Positions 34,931 through 44,794 are shown, numbered from the stretch's first letter. The stretch: DNA of 64,000 bases from Prevotella melaninogenica (GCF_018127965.1 NZ_CP072350.1:992001-1056000), one strand, 5' to 3'. Notes: generated by a model not told the origin, from the sequence alone. Translations and numbers: made by a program.

Positions 34931-36193
34931 ATGAAGAAGTTAATGTTCGCAGCATTGATGTTACTCAGTACATCTGCTGCATTCGCTGGCGACAGCGAGC
35001 CACTGAAGGCAATCCTTAAGGCACAAAGCTATGCAGAAGCTGCTGAGCTCATTAAGGCTAACCTCGGACAGCTTACAGACAATGCTGAGAAGGCAAAGGC
35101 TTATGACAAGCTCTATCAACTTGCTATGAAGAAGGTAAGTGCAGAGCAGGGTGTTCAGCTTGAGAACCAAACTAACCAGCAAATGGGTAAGGAAGGTAAC
35201 AAAGCTGTTGATGAGAAAGGTCTCTATGAGGCTGTAGGTCAGGCTTTCGATGCCGCTGAGGAGATTGTTAAGTATGATAATATGCCTAACGCAAAGGGTA
35301 AGGTTAAGCCTAAGTATACAGGTATTGCTGATGAGCTCTATCCACTCCGTGGTCAGCTTATTAATGGTGGTATCTTCTATCAGGGTGCTAAGGATGATGC
35401 AAATGCTTATAAGTATCTTGCTCGTTACGTAGACTCCGCTGATGAGCCAATGTTCTCAAAGTTTGATAAGTCTAAGGATGAAAACTTGAATGAGATTGCT
35501 TACTTTGCAACTTATTATGCTTATCAGAATAAGGACTATAAGAAGGCTGAGAAGTATGCTGAATACGCTGTAAAGAGCAAGGACCGTGGTAAGGATGCTA
35601 AGCAGTTGCAGCTGGCTATTATGGGTGCACAGCTCAATAATCGCCAAGACTCTGTAGCTTATGCAGATAAGCTTGCTGGCATCTATGCTCAAGATCCTGA
35701 TAATGATGCAGTATTGACAACCTTGACATCTATCTATAGCTCACTTGGTATGCAGAACAAGGCAGAGGAAATTGTAAACGCTGCCCTTGCAAAGAATCCT
35801 AACAGCTATGGTGCATTGGTAATGCTTGGTCAGTTCGCAAGCCAAAAGAAGGAATACGAAAAGGCTGCTGACTACCTTTCTAAGGCATTGGCATTGGTAA
35901 AGGATGATAACGCAAAGATTGCTATCAATGCATCTATCGGTCAGTGCTGGTTCTATAAGGCACAGGATCGTGTAGCATCTGTGAAGGGTGTATTGTCACC
36001 AGCTGCACGTGCTCAGTTTAACGATGTTTACAATAAAGCAATTTCATACCTTGAGACAGCTAAGAATCTCGATGTCATGAAAGAGCATAAGAGCTCATGG
36101 GCTTACCCACTTTACGGTTGCTACTATTTCGTAAAGGGTGCACAAGCTCCTGAGACATTGGAAGCTGCAGCTATTGCTGGCGTTCAGCAGTAA
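34931..36193 (+). CDS. Exported TPR protein, first of three tandem paralogues, 420 aa
   Basis: Signal peptide at residues 1-19 (KKLMFAALMLLSTSAAFA), then helical TPR-type repeats: an N-terminal part with AQSYAEAAELIKANLGQL, a paralogue-wide motif (MPNAKGKVKPKY, then a gap, then LINGGIFYQ) near 118-155, and repeat units through 200-370 (KKAEKYAEYAVKSKD; YEKAADYLSKALALVKDD). It is intact, unlike the two paralogues that follow. A strong hairpin terminator lies 15 nt after the stop. The function is unknown; the protein is probably a periplasmic scaffold. Confidence 0.82.
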   Translation: MKKLMFAALMLLSTSAAFAGDSEPLKAILKAQSYAEAAELIKANLGQLTDNAEKAKAYDKLYQLAMKKVSAEQGVQLENQTNQQMGKEGNKAVDEKGLYEAVGQAFDAAEEIVKYDNMPNAKGKVKPKYTGIADELYPLRGQLINGGIFYQGAKDDANAYKYLARYVDSADEPMFSKFDKSKDENLNEIAYFATYYAYQNKDYKKAEKYAEYAVKSKDRGKDAKQLQLAIMGAQLNNRQDSVAYADKLAGIYAQDPDNDAVLTTLTSIYSSLGMQNKAEEIVNAALAKNPNSYGALVMLGQFASQKKEYEKAADYLSKALALVKDDNAKIAINASIGQCWFYKAQDRVASVKGVLSPAARAQFNDVYNKAISYLETAKNLDVMKEHKSSWAYPLYGCYYFVKGAQAPETLEAAAIAGVQQ

Positions 36194-36208
36194 ATAGTTT
36201 TTAATATT

Positions 36209-36255
36209 CCCCTCTTATATGAATTATTAAGTTAAATCATATAAGAGGGGATTTT
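36209..36255 (+). terminator. Terminator after the first TPR paralogue
   Basis: Perfect 14-bp stem, CCCCTCTTATATGA (36209-36222) with TCATATAAGAGGGG (36237-36250) and a 14-nt loop, followed by ATTTTG. Confidence 0.8.
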
Positions 36256-36275
36256 GTGTTACTAAAATATAGCCG

Positions 36276-37386
36276 ATGAAAAGAGTACTAATACTGATTA
36301 TTTCTATTTTACAAGTTGGAATATCGCAGAGGCACAAGAAGCATATCAGCAGGCAGAGTCTTTTAACCGCCTCGCAAAAGAAGCTTTCACCCGTGTAGAG
36401 AAACATTCGAATAGGGATTCTGTAGCCATTTTCAATGCTGTTGTTGATGGTGTGGAATATTCATTGAAAAGTGATGAATTTGACAGAATGCCTAATCGAA
36501 AGGGGAAAGTTAACCCAAGGTTTGAGGAGGAGAACAAGAATCGTCTTGCAGTTCTGCATCCAATGTTGATAGATGCTGGTAAGTATTTTACCAAAGGAAG
36601 TTATACGAGAAATGAAGGACTTGATGCCTTACTATTATATCTAAAAGCTCGTAAATCTCCATTAGTAAAGGATAATATCGATGAGTCAGGTGTTGCTGCT
36701 TATTACATTGCTTATTATTATTTAAAAGCTCGCAACTTGGAGAAAGCTGATGAATATGCTGATATTGCTATGCAATACGATGAAACGGCACAAGCAGCAG
36801 CAGAAATTAAAGCTCAGTGTATGCATAGTAAGATGGTGACAGAGGAAGACTCATTACGTTATCTTTCTGTAATACAACGACTTTATCGTACCGACCCTAC
36901 TAATGAGACTTATTTTTCATGGATAATGAAGTTCTATCAGAACCCTACACCTAAGTTCAATATTGAAGACTTTATTGATAGAATTCTTGAAGAGAATACA
37001 AATTCAGCAGTGCCATGGATTCTTAAAGGTGAAATTGCCATGCATGCTGAGCGTTGGGAAGAAGCTATAGACGCTTACAAGCAAGCGGATGAAATAGACC
37101 CAAGTAGTATTCCTGTTGCCTACAATATCGGTGTATGTCTAAATACTGTTGGTATGGCTGCACGTGAGGCTGTCGCTGAACGAAGAAAGAAAAAGGAAGA
37201 CGTATCAGATAATGAGTATATGAAATATTTTGCAGAAGCACGTACTTATCTTGAACGTGTGAGAGCAAAAGACCCTCGTAGGAATAGAGTAGACTGGGTA
37301 GGTCCTCTCTATTTAGATTATACAATATTGAATGATAAAATAAAGGCTGAGGAACTTGAACCTCTTGTAACAAATTTTAAAAGTGA
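36276..37386 (+). pseudogene. Second TPR paralogue, frameshifted (apparent)
   Basis: Start ATG 36276 encodes a signal peptide (MKRVLILIISI) in one frame; the mature part (AEAQEAYQQAESFNRLAKEA) and everything to about 37380 read in another. Restoring one T in the T4 run at 36307-36310 joins them. Restoring one A in the A4 run at 37379-37382 turns the end into NFKK and a stop at 37384-37386. The repaired protein is 370 residues, similar in plan to the first paralogue (RMPNRKGKVNPRF; MLIDAGKYFTKG; TPR units EEAIDAYKQADEIDPSS). As read, the gene is broken; sequencing error is the simplest reason. Confidence 0.75.
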
Positions 37387-38583
37387 AGTTTATAAAGTTA
37401 TTTTTGATATATCTGCCTGCTCTTTCCCCTTACTGGTATGGCACAGAAGAAGCAATTGCAGGCAGTACGTGACCAAATAAAGTCAGGAAAAGAACTCACA
37501 AAAGCAGAAAATACCCTTCGTGGATTATTGGTAGATTCAACATCCAGGAAGAATAATAAATATGGCTTCTTCTCTGTGACGCATTGACAAAACAATATGA
37601 GCAGGGAAATGAAAATTATATTTGAAACAAAAGTATGATACGGCAGCCCTGTTTACTGTAACAAGGAAGCTATATGATGTAATGTCACGCTTTGATTCTC
37701 TTGATGCTCAACCAGATGCTGAAGGAAGGGTACGTGCTAAATATAGAGCTAAGCATGCAGAGTTCCTAAACTCTATTCGTCCGAATCTCTTCAATGGAGG
37801 TTCATATTTTATCCATAAGAAAGATTATAATACGGCCTTCGATTATTATAGCGATTACTTGCTGTCAGCAAATTATCCTCTGTTTGAAGGTTATGACTAT
37901 ATGCAGAAAGATGCGCTTATTCCACATGCTGCTTATTGGGCTATGTTCTGTGGTTATAAGCTTAGTGATGCTGACAAGATTATGCAGTTTAAAGAACAGG
38001 CAGAGCGTGATACTTCTATGCTAAACTTTGTAAGGCAGTATGAGGCTGAAGCATATTTATTAAAGAAGGACACGGCTATGTATGTAAAGTCTTTACAAGC
38101 AGGTTTCGAACAATATCCTAATTTTGCCTTCTTCTTTCCACGATTAGTAGAATATTATGCTAAGATTGGAGAACATCAAAAGCATTAGAAATCACGGAGC
38201 GTGCTTTGAAAGCTGATTCCACAAGTCTTTTGTTTCGTTTTGCTAAAAGTACAGCATTGCTGAACCTTGGTAGATACAATGAATGTATTGAGATTTGTAA
38301 GCAGTTGATAAAGGATAAAGACACTTATGCTGATGCCTATTACAATATAGGTCTTGCCTATTTTAATCAAGCGATAGAGTTAAATAAAGATAGGCAGAAG
38401 TATCGTGCCAACAAGGAAAAGATCATAACATTATATCAGCGTTCTAAACCCTATATGGAGAAATACAGAGACCTTGCTCCTACCGCTAAGAGTAAATGGT
38501 TAGCTCCTTTGTATACAATTTACCTTAATTTGAATATGGGTAAGGAATTCGATGAAATTGATAAGTTGAGAAAGGAAAGATAA
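37383..38583 (+). pseudogene. Third TPR paralogue, frameshifted (apparent)
   Basis: A GTG start at 37383 would overlap the repaired stop of the gene before it. The reading is KFIKLFLIY, then a shift near the ATATAT run at about 37407-37413, then GMAQKKQLQAVRDQIKSGKE. Further one-base losses are at the A3 run 37558-37560, the T3 run 37621-37623 and the A4 run 38178-38181. Repaired, it gives roughly 400 residues with the paralogue motif (AEGRVRAKY; LFNGGSYFIHKKDY) and C-terminal TPR units (ALEITERALKADSTSLLFRF; YADAYYNIGLAYFNQAIEL). It ends 2 nt before the helicase start, so all three genes look like one operon. Confidence 0.72.
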
Positions 38584-38585
38584 AG

Positions 38586-39896
38586 ATGAACAATAATATT
38601 CTTAATAAACTTGGTATCACACTCAATGCTATGCAAGAGGCTACGGCTGATGCAGTATTGCATACAGGTAAAGATGTCGTAGTAATGTCACCGACAGGTT
38701 CTGGTAAGACTTATGCTTACCTCCTCCCATTGATTCAGCGGTTAGATACTTCATCAGATGAGCTACAGGCAGTAGTATTGGTACCTGGACGTGAATTGGC
38801 ATTGCAGTCAGCTAATGTTCTTAAGGATATGGGTAGTGGCTTACGTTCTATGCCTTTATATGGTGGACGTCCAACAATGGAAGAGCATCGTGTATTGAGA
38901 GATGTAAAACCTCAGATAGTCTTTGCAACTCCAGGACGTTTAAATGATCATCTTGATAAGTCAAATATTAATGCAGAAACGATAAAATGGCTTGTCATTG
39001 ACGAGTTTGATAAGTGTCTTGAATTTGGTTTCCAAGACGAGATGATGAGTATTCTCTGTAAGTTACCAAATATAGAAAGACGAATTTTGCTATCAGCAAC
39101 AGAGTCTGAGACTATTCCTAATTTTGTCTCAATGGGTAGGACCGTTCATTTGGATTATCGTACAGAAGATGAGAATATTCCTGATCGTATACGTCTCTAC
39201 ACAGTTACAAGTCCCGAAAAGGATAAACTTGAGGTATTGAAGAAACTTCTACTTTCTTTAGGTGATAAAAGTAGTATTGTATTCTTGAATTATCGTGACT
39301 CTGTAGAACGCACAGCTTTATTCTTAAAGGAGAATGGTTTTACAATTAGTTGGTTTCATGGTGGCTTAGACCAGCGTGAGCGTGAAGCATCTCTTTATCG
39401 CTTCTCAAATGGTTCTGCACCATACTTGTTAGCACCGACTTAGCTTCACGTGGATTGGATATACCAGATGTTGATAATATCATACATTATCATTTCCCAG
39501 AAACAGAAGATAGTTATGTTCATAGAGTAGGGCGTACAGCACGTTGGGACAAGGAAGGAAGAACCTTCTTTATCCTTGGTCCAGAAGAACATTTGCCAGA
39601 GTATGTTACCAATGAGCATGAAGAATATAAGATACCAGAGACTTTACCCAAATCAGCTCAGCCTCGTATGGCAACTATATATATAGGTAAAGGAAAGAAA
39701 GATAAATCTCAAAAATAGATATTGTAGGCTTTCTCTGTAAGAAAGGTGGATTAAAGTCTTCTGAGATTGGAAAGATTGATGTGAAAGATCGTTTTACTTA
39801 TGTAGCAGTTTCACGTACAAAGATTAAAGAAATAATTTCATTGACTAAAGGTGAAAAATAAAGGGTATTCGTACCGTTGTGGAAGAGGTAAGGTGA
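38586..39896 (+). pseudogene. DEAD-box RNA helicase with DbpA-like C-terminal domain, frameshifted (apparent)
   Basis: RNA helicase motifs in order: MSPTGSGKTYAYLLP (I), PGREL (Ia), TPGR (Ib), DEFD (II), SAT (III), a C-terminal RecA domain with [17 protein letters not shown], and HRVGRTARW (VI). The frame breaks at 39434 (LLA / [11 protein letters not shown], one A missing), at the A5 run 39711-39715 and at the A5 run 39854-39858. With these restored the protein has about 437 residues and ends in a DbpA-type RNA-binding domain (GGLKSSEIGKIDVKDRFTYV), with its stop inside the terminator stem at 39892. Conserved coding sense across all breaks argues against old decay. Confidence 0.8.
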
Positions 39897-39926
39897 CACA
39901 TTATACATTGTGTCACCTTTTTTTTA
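39892..39926 (+). terminator. Intrinsic terminator overlapping the helicase stop
   Basis: Perfect 9-bp stem, GGTGACACA (39892-39900) with TGTGTCACC (39909-39917), an 8-nt loop and a T8 run. The left arm contains the TGA that ends the repaired helicase frame. Confidence 0.9.
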
Positions 39927-39986
39927 ACATCCCTCTCCACGTGTATAAAACACATACTATCTTGCAAATAAAAAAATGATATTTTA

Positions 39987-40020
39987 TTTGGAAGTATAAA
40001 AATAAAAGCGTATCTTCGCA
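39987..40020 (+). promoter_or_regulatory. Promoter for serC
   Basis: TTTG at 39987-39990, a 20-nt spacer and TATCTTCGCA at 40011-40020, one mismatch from consensus. The leader is about 75 nt. Confidence 0.75.
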
Positions 40021-40102
40021 TCGTAGACCATAAAAACCTATTACAATATTTAATACTGATAATAACTACAAACATAAGTCAAACTTAAACTAAACAATCG
40101 AG

Positions 40103-41173
40103 ATGAAAAAGTACAATTTTGGTGCAGGTCCATGTATCCTTCCACGTGAGGTAATCGAAAAGACAGCAAATGCCATTTTAGATTTTAATGGAATTGGTCT
40201 CTCAATTGCAGAAATCAGCCATCGTTCAAAGGATTTCCAGCCAGTAATGGACGAAGCTATGGCTTTAGTAAAGGAAGTGTTAAATGTCCCAGAGGGCTAT
40301 TCAGTGCTTTTCTTGGGTGGTGGTGCATCACTTGAGTTCTGCATGATTCCTTTCAACTTCTTGGTAAAGAAGGCTGGTTATTTGAATACTGGTGTTTGGG
40401 CAAAGAAGGCAATGAAGGAAGCTAAATTGTTTGGAGATGTTGTTGAAGTTGCTTCATCTGCAGATGAGAACTATACATATCTTCCAAAGAACTTCGATGT
40501 TCCTACAGATTTGGATTATTTGCACATCACTACCAATAACACAATTTATGGTACAGAATATCACAAAGATTTGGATGTACCAGTTCGTTTGATTGGTGAT
40601 ATGTCTTCAGATATCTTCAGCCGTCCAGTTGATGTTTCTAAGTACGACTGCATCTATGGTGGTGCACAGAAGAATCTTTCTATGGCAGGTGTGACATTCA
40701 TCATTATTAAGGATGAAGTTCTTGGCCGTGTACAGCGTGAAATCCCAACAATGTTGGATTATCGTACACATATCAAGAAGGGTTCTATGTTCAATACTCC
40801 TCCTGTAGTGCCTATCTACACAGCTTTAGAGAACCTTCGTTGGATTAAAGCGAACGGTGGTGTAGAAGCAATGGAGAAACTTGCTAAGGAGCGTGCTGAT
40901 ATTGTTTACGGTGAAATCGATCGCAATAAGTTGTTCCGTGGTACGGTTAAGTGTGAGGAAGATCGCTCTTACATGAATATCTGCTTCGTTTTCAACGATG
41001 AGTATGCAGAATTGCAAGATGAGTTCTTTAAGTTCGCTACTGAGAGAGGAATGGTTGGTATCAAGGGTCACCGCGATGTTGGTGGTTTCCGTGCAAGCTG
41101 CTACAACGCTATGACAGTTGAAGGCTGCAAGGCTCTTGTTGAAACAATGAAGGAGTTTGAAGCTAAACACTAA
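40103..41173 (+). CDS. serC: Phosphoserine aminotransferase
   Basis: PLP enzyme converting 3-phosphohydroxypyruvate to phosphoserine; it may also serve pyridoxal phosphate synthesis. The 356-residue protein starts with the family signature [20 protein letters not shown], has [14 protein letters not shown] near residue 40 and the PLP-binding lysine K190 in [11 protein letters not shown]. The late [20 protein letters not shown] binds the substrate phosphate. It is the first gene of the serC-serA-DUF1015 group, with its own promoter. Confidence 0.97.
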   Translation: MKKYNFGAGPCILPREVIEKTANAILDFNGIGLSIAEISHRSKDFQPVMDEAMALVKEVLNVPEGYSVLFLGGGASLEFCMIPFNFLVKKAGYLNTGVWAKKAMKEAKLFGDVVEVASSADENYTYLPKNFDVPTDLDYLHITTNNTIYGTEYHKDLDVPVRLIGDMSSDIFSRPVDVSKYDCIYGGAQKNLSMAGVTFIIIKDEVLGRVQREIPTMLDYRTHIKKGSMFNTPPVVPIYTALENLRWIKANGGVEAMEKLAKERADIVYGEIDRNKLFRGTVKCEEDRSYMNICFVFNDEYAELQDEFFKFATERGMVGIKGHRDVGGFRASCYNAMTVEGCKALVETMKEFEAKH

Positions 41174-41184
41174 ATATATAAAGA

Positions 41185-41225
41185 TTAGACTTAGCAGTGG
41201 TGTACATGCCACCTGCTGAGTCTAA
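41185..41225 (+). other. Hairpin between serC and serA
   Basis: TTAGACTTAGCAG-TGG (41185-41200) pairs with CCACCTGCTGAGTCTAA (41209-41225) with one bulge and one wobble. There is no T-run. It may stabilise the serC 3' end or tune serA expression. Confidence 0.5.
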
Positions 41226-41263
41226 ACGATAACTTTACTACATCTAACCAAAACATTAAGGCT

Positions 41264-42181
41264 ATGAAAGTTTTAATTGCAACTGAAAAGCCATTTGCAC
41301 CATCTGCAGTGCAAGGTATTACAACCGAACTTAAGAATGCAGGACATGAGGTTGTTCTGCTTGAAAAATATACAGAGAAAGCTGAATTGCTTGAAGCAGT
41401 AAAAGATGCTGATGCAATGATCGTACGCTCTGACAAAGTTACACCAGAAGTACTTGACGCAGCTAAGCAGTTGAAGATAGTTGTTCGTGCAGGTGCTGGT
41501 TATGACTCTATTGATACAGCCTATGCAAAGGAGAAGAATGTTGTTGTAGAAAATACTCCTGGACAGAACTCTAATGCTGTTGCTGAACTTGTATTTGGTT
41601 TATTGGTATATGCCGTACGTAGTTTCTATAATGGCAAGGCTGGTACTGAATTGATGGGCAAGAAACTTGGTATTCTTGCTTTCGGTAATGTTGGTCGTAA
41701 TGTAGCTCGTATCGCCAAAGGCTTTGGTATGGAAGTGTACGCATACGATGCATTCTGCCCAGCAGAGGCTATTGAAGCAGCTGGTGTTCATGCTTGTAAG
41801 ACACAAGATGAATTATTCCAGACTTGTGACGTTTTGTCACTCCATATCCCTGCAACTCCACAGACCGTTAAGAGTATTGATTATCGTTTAGTTAACCTTC
41901 TCCCAAAGAAGGGTATCCTCATTAATACTGCCCGCAAGGAAGTTATCAATGAGGAGGAACTTCTGAAGTTAATGGCTGAGCGCGAAGACTTGAAGTTTGT
42001 GACAGATATTATGCCTGATGCTGATGCTGAATTCAAGAAATTTGAAGGACGTTACTTCTCTACTCCTAAGAAGATGGGTGCACAGACAGCTGAAGCTAAT
42101 AATAATGCTGGTATTGCTGCAGCAAAGCAGATTAATGCTTTCTTTGCTACAGGTGATACTAAATTCCAAGTAAATAAATAA
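41264..42181 (+). CDS. serA: D-3-phosphoglycerate dehydrogenase, short form with catalytic Lys
   Basis: First step of serine synthesis: NAD-dependent oxidation of 3-phosphoglycerate. The 305-residue protein has GAGYDSIDTA near residue 77, an NAD loop in the form AFGNVGRNVA near 145, the catalytic arginine in NTARKEV near 225 and the acidic DIMPDADAEF near 250. The usual C-terminal histidine motif is replaced by STPKKMGAQT, so a lysine stands where most family members have histidine. It lacks ACT and other regulatory domains. This agrees with the so-called type IIIK enzymes. serC lies upstream. Confidence 0.93.
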   Translation: MKVLIATEKPFAPSAVQGITTELKNAGHEVVLLEKYTEKAELLEAVKDADAMIVRSDKVTPEVLDAAKQLKIVVRAGAGYDSIDTAYAKEKNVVVENTPGQNSNAVAELVFGLLVYAVRSFYNGKAGTELMGKKLGILAFGNVGRNVARIAKGFGMEVYAYDAFCPAEAIEAAGVHACKTQDELFQTCDVLSLHIPATPQTVKSIDYRLVNLLPKKGILINTARKEVINEEELLKLMAEREDLKFVTDIMPDADAEFKKFEGRYFSTPKKMGAQTAEANNNAGIAAAKQINAFFATGDTKFQVNK

Positions 42182-42269
42182 CTTTCTAATACATAAGGGT
42201 TGATTGTCTTAATCTACTAAGTGAGGTTGTGACTTTCAATCCTTTTATTATTATCTAAAAACTAACACT

Positions 42270-43517
42270 ATGGCAGTAATAAAACCTTTTAAAGGTATCC
42301 GCCCTCCAAAGGACTTAGTTGAGTCTGTTGCAAGTCGTCCATACGATGTTTTGGATTCTGAAGAAGCTCGTGCAGAAGCTGGTGACAACGAGAAGAGTTT
42401 ATATCATATCATCAAACCAGAAATCAACTTTGAAGTTGGCACAAGTGAATATGATCCAAGAGCTTATAATAGTGCTGTTGAACAATTCCAGAAGTTCCAA
42501 GATGAGGGTTGGTTAGTCCAAGACGATAAGGAGCATTACTATATTTATGCACAAACTATGAATGGCAAGACTCAATATGGTCTTGTTGTTGGAGCATATG
42601 TTGATGATTATCTGACTGGTAATATAAAGAAGCATGAGCTAACACGTAGAGATAAGGAAGAAGACCGCATGAAACATGTTCGCATTTGTAATGCTAATGT
42701 TGAACCAGTGTTCTTTGCTTATCCTGATAATCAAGTACTTGATACCTTGTTGGCTCGATATGCTGCAACAAAACCAGAATATGACTTTGTAGCACCTGAT
42801 GATGGTTTCAGACATCAGTTCTGGGTTATTACAGATGAAGCTGACATTAAGACTATAACTGAAGAGTTTAAGAAGATGCCAAGTCTTTATATTGCTGATG
42901 GACACCATCGTTCTGCTGCAGCTGCTTTAGTAGGTGCTGAGAAGGCTAAGAACAACGAAAATCATAAGGGTAACGAGGAGTATAACTACTTTATGGCAGT
43001 ATGCTTCCAGGCAAGTCAATTAACGATTCTTGACTATAACCGTGTTATCAAGGATTTAAATGGCATGGAAGTTGCTGAGTTCTTAAAGGCTTTGGAGAAG
43101 AACTTTACTGTTGAGCTGAAAGGACAAGATGAATATCGCCCAACAAAGTTACATGAATTCTCTATGTATCTCGACGGCAACTGGTATAGCTTGGTTGCTA
43201 AACCGGGTACATACGATGATAATGACCCTATTGGTGTTCTTGATGTTGACATCTCAAGTCGACTGATTTTGGACGAACTAATGGGCATTAAAGACCTCCG
43301 TTCAGACAAACGTATTGATTTCGTTGGTGGTCTGCGTGGTCTCGGAGAACTGAAGCGTCGTGTTGATAGTGGTGAAATGCGTTGGGCATTGGCACTCTAT
43401 CCTGTATCAATGCAGCAGATTATGGATATTGCTGACAGTGGAAAGATTATGCCACCTAAGGCTACATGGTTTGAACCAAAACTTCGTTCTGGTCTTGTCA
43501 TCCATAAGCTGGATTGA
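42270..43517 (+). CDS. DUF1015-family protein, 415 aa
   Basis: Begins AVIKPFKGIRPPKDLVESVA and VASRPYDVLDSEEAR, the DUF1015 start. The middle has KHELTRRDKEEDRMKH near residue 120, and IADGHHRSAAAA near 208-219 is a conserved His-rich motif recalling the GHxR-type motif of ParB/Srx-like folds. It has no signal or membrane span. Genes of this family often follow serC and serA in anaerobes, as here, which suggests a role in serine metabolism. The activity is not established from sequence. YigZ follows by 21 nt. Confidence 0.85.
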   Translation: MAVIKPFKGIRPPKDLVESVASRPYDVLDSEEARAEAGDNEKSLYHIIKPEINFEVGTSEYDPRAYNSAVEQFQKFQDEGWLVQDDKEHYYIYAQTMNGKTQYGLVVGAYVDDYLTGNIKKHELTRRDKEEDRMKHVRICNANVEPVFFAYPDNQVLDTLLARYAATKPEYDFVAPDDGFRHQFWVITDEADIKTITEEFKKMPSLYIADGHHRSAAAALVGAEKAKNNENHKGNEEYNYFMAVCFQASQLTILDYNRVIKDLNGMEVAEFLKALEKNFTVELKGQDEYRPTKLHEFSMYLDGNWYSLVAKPGTYDDNDPIGVLDVDISSRLILDELMGIKDLRSDKRIDFVGGLRGLGELKRRVDSGEMRWALALYPVSMQQIMDIADSGKIMPPKATWFEPKLRSGLVIHKLD

Positions 43518-43538
43518 TACAAGATTAACATTTAATGA

Positions 43539-44132
43539 ATGGATAGCGATAAATATAAGACAATAAAAGAGAAAGCAATTAGCGAGGGATATTACTCTGA
43601 GAAGCGGAGTAAGTTCCTCGCTTTTGCGCATCATGTTGATTCTGTTGAAGAGGCGTTAGGGATAGTAAAAGAATATCGAAAGAAGTATTATGATGCTCGC
43701 CATTGTTGTTATGCCTATAGAGTAGGTTTTGATGGTACTGAATTTCGAGCAAATGATGATGGTGAACCGTCTTCAACAGCAGGTAAGCCAATTCTTGGAC
43801 AGATTGACAGTTATGGATTAACAAATACACTCATTTGTGTTATTCGTTATTATGGAGGTATAAACCTCGGTACTGGTGGTTTGATTGTTGCCTACCGTGA
43901 GGCTGCAGCAGATGCATTATCAAATAGCGAGATAGAAGAAAAATTCATTGAAGAGGAAGTGAAATATACATTTACTTATCCGATGATGAATGATGTTATG
44001 CGAATCATTAAGGAAATGAATCCTCGCATTGTTAATCAAGTATTTGACAATACTTGTGAAGTAGTTCTCTCTATCAGAAAAGGGCAGGCAGAAGAACTAC
44101 GCACTCGATTGAAGAAATTGTCATTTGAGTAA
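43539..44132 (+). CDS. YigZ/IMPACT-family protein
   Basis: A 197-residue two-domain protein of the UPF0029/IMPACT family. The first domain carries SKFLAFAHHVDSVEEA near residue 24, RHCCYAYRVG near 51 and DDGEPSSTAGKPIL near 72, and the second is a ferredoxin-like DUF1949 domain after about residue 140. Bacterial members are thought to bind RNA or act near translation; the activity is unknown. It starts 21 nt after the DUF1015 gene. Confidence 0.9.
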   Translation: MDSDKYKTIKEKAISEGYYSEKRSKFLAFAHHVDSVEEALGIVKEYRKKYYDARHCCYAYRVGFDGTEFRANDDGEPSSTAGKPILGQIDSYGLTNTLICVIRYYGGINLGTGGLIVAYREAAADALSNSEIEEKFIEEEVKYTFTYPMMNDVMRIIKEMNPRIVNQVFDNTCEVVLSIRKGQAEELRTRLKKLSFE

Positions 44133-44145
44133 GTTTTTGGGGATG

Positions 44146-44199
44146 ATTAGGCTAATTAGGCATATTAGGCTAATTGGGCATATTAGGCTAATTGGGCTA
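44146..44199. repeat. 18-nt tandem repeat, three units
   Basis: ATTAGGCTAATTAGGCAT (44146-44163) recurs with one or two changes at 44164-44181 and 44182-44199. It begins 14 nt after the YigZ stop. The rest of the spacer 44133-44794 holds the family B array at 44275 and an A/T-rich promoter zone. Confidence 0.85.
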
Positions 44200-44274
44200 A
44201 TAAATATAAACCAATAAAAAGTATTCTGTTACCTTATCAATGTAAACTATTTTCGCACTCTTTAAAACCAATAC

Positions 44275-44384
44275 ATGCCCTTTTAGCTTCTAAAAGATGC
44301 ATAATTGGCTTGTAAAAGGTGCCCTATTGAGGTCTTACTAACGCCCTTTTGAAGTCTTATTAAGCACCTTTTAGAACTTAACCT
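44275..44384. repeat. 22-nt-period repeat array, family B, copy 1
   Basis: Five consecutive 22-nt units start at 44275, 44297, 44319, 44341 and 44363, with cores such as GCCCTTTT and the palindrome CTTTTAG-CTT-CTAAAAG in the first. A degraded sixth unit may follow. An inverted copy lies at 52756-52865. Confidence 0.85.
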
Positions 44385-44717
44385 TGTAACCACCTGAATA
44401 CTTGTTAGTTACAAGACCACCTTTTAGACTTCTTTTTGTCTTTACTTTAGACAGTTTACATAAAATTATGTAATGTTTTTTCATAGTCACATCGGCATTT
44501 TTTTGAAGGGTTTAGAAGATTTTTTTTATTGAGCAAAAAGATAAATTAGTAGATTAAAAATATGCCATAACTATGTTTTAGTGTATTAGTTATTATCAAC
44601 TCTTTGAATAAAACAATACAACAATCATTTAGGTGCTTTATAAATAAACCCTATTTTATCCCTTTACACTTTTTGCTTTTTTACCTTTTTAAACTCTTCT
44701 ATTCCATTTTTTTTGTG

Positions 44718-44727
44718 TTACTTTGCA
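44718..44727 (+). promoter_or_regulatory. Possible -7 box for tamB
   Basis: TTACTTTGCA differs by one base from TAnnTTTG and lies 67 nt before the tamB start. I see no matching TTTG box at the expected distance. Confidence 0.4.
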
Positions 44728-44794
44728 GGTAATTATATAAGTTTACTAACGTATTAATCCTACTAATAAGGATCTTTTCTCGAGAAAGCTGTTA

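Noticed and set aside
36276..39896. Programmed frameshifting in the TPR-helicase block
   Set aside because: Nine sites in three genes, mostly in short A/T runs without slippery-site geometry, are far more than any known programmed system uses.
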